The position numbers and the translations under genes were made by a program. This document shows, piece by piece, positions 59,909-64,000 of a DNA stretch of 64,000 bases; position 1 is the stretch's first letter; every line of letters starts with the position of its first letter. This DNA is from Pseudolabrys taiwanensis (GTDB lineage Bacteria > Pseudomonadota > Alphaproteobacteria > Rhizobiales > Xanthobacteraceae): assembly GCF_003367395.1 (NCBI RefSeq), contig NZ_CP031417.1, forward strand, positions 124,001-188,000, in the 5' to 3' direction. The notes below the pieces were generated by a model. The model saw only the letters and a list, made by a program, of their open reading frames with translations, made no database searches and was not told where the DNA came from.

Positions 59909-61111
59909 ATGGCCAACAAAGAACAGATCGACCAAGACGCGCTCGCCGCCGAATGGGGCCTCGCGCTCGAAGCTGAGTCGGGCGCTCCGTCCGCCAACGG
60001 CGAAAGCGCGCCCGCGGCAACCACGGATGAAGCCGCCGCCCAATGGGCGGCGATGGCCGACGACAGCAACGGCATGCAAGGCGCCAAAGGCGGCGCCGAA
60101 CGCGTCCTCAACCAGGAGGAAATCGACAGCCTGCTCGGCTTCAGCCTGGCCGACGTCACGCTGAACGACAACTCGGGCATCCGCGCCATCATCGATTCCG
60201 CGATGGTGTCGTACGAACGCCTGCCGATGCTGGAAATCGTCTTCGACCGCCTCGTGCGGCTGATGACGACCTCCCTGCGCAATTTCACGTCGGACAACGT
60301 CGAAGTCTCGCTCGACCGCATCACCTCGGTGCGCTTCGGCGACTATCTCAACTCGATTCCGCTGCCGGCGATCCTCGCCGTGTTCAAGGCGGAAGAGTGG
60401 GAGAACTTCGGCCTGGCGACCGTCAACTCGACGCTCATCTACTCTATCATCGACGTGCTGCTCGGCGGCCGCCGCGGCGCCACCTCGGTGCGCGTCGAAG
60501 GCCGGCCCTACACCACGATCGAGACCAACCTCGTCAAGCGCATGATCGAGGTGGTGCTGGCCGACGCCGAGCTGGCCTTCAAGCCGCTGTCGCCTGTGAA
60601 ATTCAATATCGATCGGCTCGAGACGAACCCGCGCTTTGCCGCGATTTCGCGTCCGGCCAACGCCGCCATTCTGGTGCGCCTGCGCATCGACATGGAGGAC
60701 CGCGGCGGCAATATCGAATTGCTGCTGCCTTACGCGACCATCGAGCCGATCCGCGCCGTTCTCCTCCAGATGTTCATGGGCGAGAAATTCGGCCGCGACC
60801 CGATCTGGGAAGGCCATCTCGCCACCGAAATCGGCCAGGCGCAGGTCAGCGTCGATGCCGTGCTCTACGAGCAGCGCCTGCCGCTGCGGCGCATGATGAG
60901 CCTGGAGGTCGGCGACACGCTGATGCTCGAGCTCAAGCCCGAAGCCATGGTCACGGTCCGTTGCGGCGACGTCACATTGACCGAGGGCCGCATGGGCCGG
61001 GTGGGCGACCGCGTCGCCGTGCGCGTCGGCAAGCCGCTGCGCAAGCCGCGTACAACCTTTGCGATGTTCGAAAAAGCCGACGAATCAACTAATCGAATGG
61101 AGACCCCGTGA
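59909..61111 (+). CDS. fliM: Flagellar motor switch protein FliM
   Basis: A 400-residue switch protein. The N-terminus is extended by about 65 Ala/Glu-rich residues before VLNQEEIDSLLGF (about 66-78), which corresponds to the CheY-binding segment usually found at the extreme N-terminus. The middle (GIRAIIDSAMVSYERLPMLE) and C-terminal SpoA-like domain (MMSLEVGDTLMLELKPEAMV) are typical. It forms the C ring. Its stop overlaps the next gene's GTG start (GTGA). Confidence 0.96.
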   Translation: MANKEQIDQDALAAEWGLALEAESGAPSANGESAPAATTDEAAAQWAAMADDSNGMQGAKGGAERVLNQEEIDSLLGFSLADVTLNDNSGIRAIIDSAMVSYERLPMLEIVFDRLVRLMTTSLRNFTSDNVEVSLDRITSVRFGDYLNSIPLPAILAVFKAEEWENFGLATVNSTLIYSIIDVLLGGRRGATSVRVEGRPYTTIETNLVKRMIEVVLADAELAFKPLSPVKFNIDRLETNPRFAAISRPANAAILVRLRIDMEDRGGNIELLLPYATIEPIRAVLLQMFMGEKFGRDPIWEGHLATEIGQAQVSVDAVLYEQRLPLRRMMSLEVGDTLMLELKPEAMVTVRCGDVTLTEGRMGRVGDRVAVRVGKPLRKPRTTFAMFEKADESTNRMETP

Positions 61112-61554
61112 GCTACCATTTTGGTTTTCTGATCGAGAGCATGGTCTCGGTCCTTCTCCTCATGACGATCCTTTATTGTGTTCGGCTCAGCAAGCAGTTG
61201 CGCATGCTCAAGGCGGACGAGCAGGCCTTGCGCGCGACCATTTCCGAACTGGTCACCGCGACGGAAGTGGCCGAGCGCGCCATTGCCGGGCTGAAGAACA
61301 CGATGCGCGAGGGCGACGAGACGCTCGGTACGCGCCTCGCGCGCGGCGAGCAGCTGTCGGCCGAGATCGGCCGCCAAGTCACGGCCGGCGAGCAACTGAT
61401 GGCACGCCTGGTCCGCATCGTCGGCGCCACGCGGGCCGACGGTGAACCCGAAGCCGAGACCGAGACGGCGGCGCCCGGCGCCAAGGCCGTCGCGGCCGCG
61501 GCCCAAGCTTTTGCAGAACGGGCCCGCGCCCGCATCAACGGTATGGCTGCATGA
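61108..61554 (+). CDS. DUF6468 protein (PflI-like)
   Basis: A 148-residue protein with one N-terminal membrane helix (about residues 6-24) and a helical cytoplasmic or periplasmic tail (LKADEQALRATISELVTATE), ending in Ala-rich sequence. GTG start inside the fliM stop. In Caulobacter the gene after fliM encodes PflI, a flagellar-positioning protein with this domain, as I remember it; the similarity here is by position and layout. It overlaps the next gene by four bases (ATGA). Confidence 0.72.
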   Translation: MSYHFGFLIESMVSVLLLMTILYCVRLSKQLRMLKADEQALRATISELVTATEVAERAIAGLKNTMREGDETLGTRLARGEQLSAEIGRQVTAGEQLMARLVRIVGATRADGEPEAETETAAPGAKAVAAAAQAFAERARARINGMAA

Positions 61555-62432
61555 CCCGGTTCTTGCGCGATATCAGGCTGTTTCCGGTCGTCATCGTGGC
61601 GACCGTGAGCCTGCTCGCGCTCAAGGTATCCGGATTGGTGTTCGAAGGCGGCTATACGCTGGCCGAGCGGTTGCAGAGCCGGGACAAAGCCAGCCTGCAG
61701 GTCACGACACGCGAGAGCGTGCCGGACCAGCCGAAGATTGTCATCGCCGACCAGCGGGTGAAGCCCGACCAGGGCCCGCCGAAGTCCTGGGCGCAGGAGA
61801 TGTTCAACTACAACGGCGGCGCTGATCGCGTGAGCGCGGACCGCGACGTCACGGGCTCGGTGGGCGCCAGCGAGCCGAAGACGAGCGGGCCGCCGCTGAA
61901 GACCAGCACCAAGCCGCCCGATGCGCCTAAGCTCGAAGTCGCCGGCGCCTCCATTCCGATGGAGCAGGGCAAGATCAATTCACCGGGCGAGCGTGCGGTT
62001 TTGGAGCGCCTGCAGGACCGCCGCCACGAGCTCGACAGCCGCAATCGCGAGCTGGAGATGCGCGAGACACTGCTGAAGGCCGCCGAGAAGCGGCTCGACG
62101 CAAAGGTCAACGAACTCAAGGACATCGAGACGCGCGTCAATTCCGTGAACGAGTCGCGCGAAAAGGCCGAGGTACAGCGGCTCAAGGGCGTCGTTTCGAT
62201 GTACGAGAACATGAAGCCGAAAGAGGCGGCGCGCATCTTCGACCGGCTCGACATCAAGATTCTGGTCGAGGTCTCGACCGCCATGAACCCGCGCACGATG
62301 TCCGCCATCCTGGCGCAGATGAACCCGGAAGCCGCCGAACGCCTGACGGTCGAGCTGGCTGGCCGCGGTGCGCAAACGGCGCCGGTTGCCGACGAACTGC
62401 CCAAGATCGAGGGCCGGCCGAACGGCGGCTGA
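61551..62432 (+). CDS. MotE-like flagellar protein
   Basis: A 293-residue protein with an N-terminal membrane helix (about residues 10-30), a Pro/Lys-rich linker, a coiled coil (about 145-215: ERAVLERLQDRRHELDSRNR), and a C-terminal MgtE-N-like helical domain (VVSMYENMKPKEAARIFDRL, AMNPRTMSAILAQMNPEAAE). This is the layout of MotE, a periplasmic chaperone for the MotC motility protein in Sinorhizobium. motA, motB and motC are not in this window. It overlaps the previous gene by four bases. Confidence 0.8.
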   Translation: MTRFLRDIRLFPVVIVATVSLLALKVSGLVFEGGYTLAERLQSRDKASLQVTTRESVPDQPKIVIADQRVKPDQGPPKSWAQEMFNYNGGADRVSADRDVTGSVGASEPKTSGPPLKTSTKPPDAPKLEVAGASIPMEQGKINSPGERAVLERLQDRRHELDSRNRELEMRETLLKAAEKRLDAKVNELKDIETRVNSVNESREKAEVQRLKGVVSMYENMKPKEAARIFDRLDIKILVEVSTAMNPRTMSAILAQMNPEAAERLTVELAGRGAQTAPVADELPKIEGRPNGG

Positions 62433-62524
62433 TAATTCCCGTAGAGCCCGCGATCACGGTTAAGGCCCTTTAAACGCCCCGCCCTTAGGCTGCCGTCACC
62501 AGTCGTTCCCAGTTGGATCGCGTT

Positions 62525-64000
62525 ATGACGGCTTTGACCTTCCGCCCGGTGTTTGTGCATGCCTGGGCGCGGCTACGGCGCGCGGCGGCACCGCTTGCGC
62601 TCGCCCTTTCGCTTGCGCCGAGCCTTGCCGGGCCGGCCCAGGCCGATGAGCCGGTTAGGGGCACTGTGAGCGTCTTCACCGACGGCGGCTACACGCGGCT
62701 TCTGTTTCGCCTGGAAGAAGAAGTGCCCGCGCGCGTCAGCGTCGCCGGCTCGATTATGGTCATCAGCTTCAAGAAGCCCGTGCAGATCGGCGTCGACCGC
62801 CTGAGCGACAGCGCGCGCGATTATATCAGCATCGCCCGGCGCGATCCGGACGGCACCGCCATCCGCATCGCCCTCGCGCGCAAGGTGAAGGTCAACACCA
62901 TTCCGGCGGGCGACCGCTTCTACGTCGATCTGTTGCCGGACACCTGGACCGGCATTCTGCCCGGGTTGCCGCAGGAGGTGGTCGACGATCTCGCGCGCCG
63001 CGCGCGGGATGCGGAGAAGCTGCTCTATCAGCACAAGATCATCACCAAGCAGAAAGAGCCGCCGCTGCTCCGCGTGCGTGTGGCGCGGCAGCCGACATTC
63101 GTCCGTTACGTCTTCGAGCTGCCGGACGCCGCCAATGTCGTGCCGGATGAAAGCGCCGGTAAGCTGACGCTCAATTTCGACCAGGCGATCCGGTGGGACC
63201 TCGCCGATGCCAAGGCGATCATGCCGCCGACGCTGGAGTCGGTCGATGCGACGACCGATTTCGCGTCGGGTGCCGTGACGTTCACCCTGAACGGGCAGCC
63301 CGAGGTGCGCACCTTCCGCGAGGATCGCAGCATCGTCGTCGATATCGGCACCGGCAGCAAACCGTCGGAAGCCAGCGCCGCGCCGGCTCCTGTCTCGGCG
63401 CCGTCGATCGACGCGCCGGAAACAGTCCCGGCCGCGAAGGATGCATCGACGCCGAAGGCCGACGTCAAGAGCGCGGCACCGACGCCGGCAGCCCCGAAGG
63501 GTGAAGCGCTGAAGCCCGACGTCGCGCCGCGCTCAGAAGCGCCGAAGGCGGATGCCGCAAAGCCGGTCGCGCAGGCGGCGGCGCCCACGACGGCCGAACC
63601 GCCGAAGGCCGCGCCGGTAGCGGAGGCGGCGCCGAAGGCAACGATCAAGGACGGGGTCAAGGAGCCGGCGAAGCCCGCGGCCAAGATGGCTAAGACCGAT
63701 GCGAACAATGTCGTCGCCGGTCTGGAGCAGTCCGGCAACACGTTGCGGCTCGATTTTCCGTTTGCGGCGCCCACCCCGGCAGCCGTCTTCCGGCGTGGCG
63801 ATACGGTGTGGCTGGTCTTCGATAGCGATAAGAAGATCGACATCGCCGCGCTCACGGCCGACAAGAGCAGCGGCATTCGCAGCGCGAAACTTGAGCGCGG
63901 CAGCGACGGCGAGGCAATTCTCCGCATTCGCTTGGCGCGTCCGCGCCTCGTCAGTCTCGTAGCGGATGGGCCCGAGTGGGTCGTCACCATCGCCGACGCC
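62525..64000 (+). CDS. Large exported protein with Pro/Ala/Lys linker, C-terminus beyond the window
   Basis: An ORF open to the right edge; 492 codons are visible and there is no stop. A signal peptide (about residues 15-40, cleaved near AQA-DE) is followed by a beta-rich part (GTVSVFTDGGYTRLLFRLEE, RVSVAGSIMVISFKKPVQIG), a low-complexity linker at about 278-388 rich in Ala, Pro and Lys, and a second, similar beta part (NTLRLDFPFAAPTPAAVFRR, GDTVWLVFDSDKK). The repeated form of the two beta parts suggests AMIN-like domains. It follows the MotE-like gene by 92 bp and is probably the last part of a flagellar operon. In related genomes this position often holds a TPR protein; that part would be off the window. 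Confidence 0.7.
   Translation, partial: MTALTFRPVFVHAWARLRRAAAPLALALSLAPSLAGPAQADEPVRGTVSVFTDGGYTRLLFRLEEEVPARVSVAGSIMVISFKKPVQIGVDRLSDSARDYISIARRDPDGTAIRIALARKVKVNTIPAGDRFYVDLLPDTWTGILPGLPQEVVDDLARRARDAEKLLYQHKIITKQKEPPLLRVRVARQPTFVRYVFELPDAANVVPDESAGKLTLNFDQAIRWDLADAKAIMPPTLESVDATTDFASGAVTFTLNGQPEVRTFREDRSIVVDIGTGSKPSEASAAPAPVSAPSIDAPETVPAAKDASTPKADVKSAAPTPAAPKGEALKPDVAPRSEAPKADAAKPVAQAAAPTTAEPPKAAPVAEAAPKATIKDGVKEPAKPAAKMAKTDANNVVAGLEQSGNTLRLDFPFAAPTPAAVFRRGDTVWLVFDSDKKIDIAALTADKSSGIRSAKLERGSDGEAILRIRLARPRLVSLVADGPEWVVTIADA

Noticed and set aside
1..64000. tRNA, rRNA, prophage or integrative element
   Set aside because: I found no tRNA-like cloverleaf, rRNA segment, integrase, phage structural gene or att-like direct repeat. 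The only mobile-type gene is the RAYT, which is domesticated.

Overview
The window is GC-rich DNA with the gene content of an alphaproteobacterium of the order Hyphomicrobiales (Rhizobiales), probably near Bradyrhizobium, Rhodopseudomonas or Pseudolabrys. The reasons are: FlbT, FlaF, FliX and a MotE-like protein in the flagellar cluster; a one-cysteine DksA; a very large coiled-coil protein resembling the growth-pole protein GPR/RgsE; and interspersed palindromes of types I associate with this group. This assignment is from memory of gene families; no search was run. There are no rRNA or tRNA genes, no CRISPR array and no prophage that I can see.

Layout. 1-2044: end of an Mla-type lipid transport operon (ATPase end, MCE protein, auxiliary lipoprotein). 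2066-2772: a REP-associated tyrosine transposase (RAYT) with GTAG-headed REP palindromes on both sides. 2840-7372: the 1510-residue GPR-like protein, carrying nine 11-residue repeats. 7764-13591: Hpt protein, 2Fe-2S ferredoxin, FAD monooxygenase, cobalamin genes (cobC-cobS divergent from cobT), a thioesterase and an orphan solute-binding protein. 13635-16454: two tandem paralogous polytopic membrane proteins of unknown function. 16851-23185: TonB receptor, VWA/CoxE-like protein, small proteins, hemN and chaB. 23354-31050: two paralogous long coiled-coil proteins flanking a methyltransferase, a lactate permease and envelope proteins. 31198-39293: mixed housekeeping and envelope genes, two FAD/phosphatase genes, an HTH-DUF2975 pair, lipoproteins and a MoxR ATPase.

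39539-64000 is a flagellar cluster. flgE-flgK-flgL run rightward. flaF, flbT, two flagellins, flgI-rod-binding protein-FlgN-like, and flgF-flgG-flgA-flgH run leftward. fliX, dksA, a TPR glycosyltransferase-like gene, and fliL-fliM-DUF6468-motE-like plus a large secreted protein run rightward. The upstream sequences suggest a Caulobacter-like regulatory cascade: CtrA-type boxes lie before fliX and fliL, and sigma-54-type -24/-12 elements lie before flgE, flgI and flgF.

Inside the flagellar cluster, between the TPR glycosyltransferase-like gene and flgH, is a visibly AT-rich 1.8 kb block with a radical SAM/SPASM-type gene and a zinc-ribbon methyltransferase gene. Together with the TPR gene this may be a flagellin-modification locus; that is an inference. 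The other features most deserving a second look are the GPR-like protein with its two coiled-coil neighbours, the tandem membrane-protein pair, and the RAYT/REP system.
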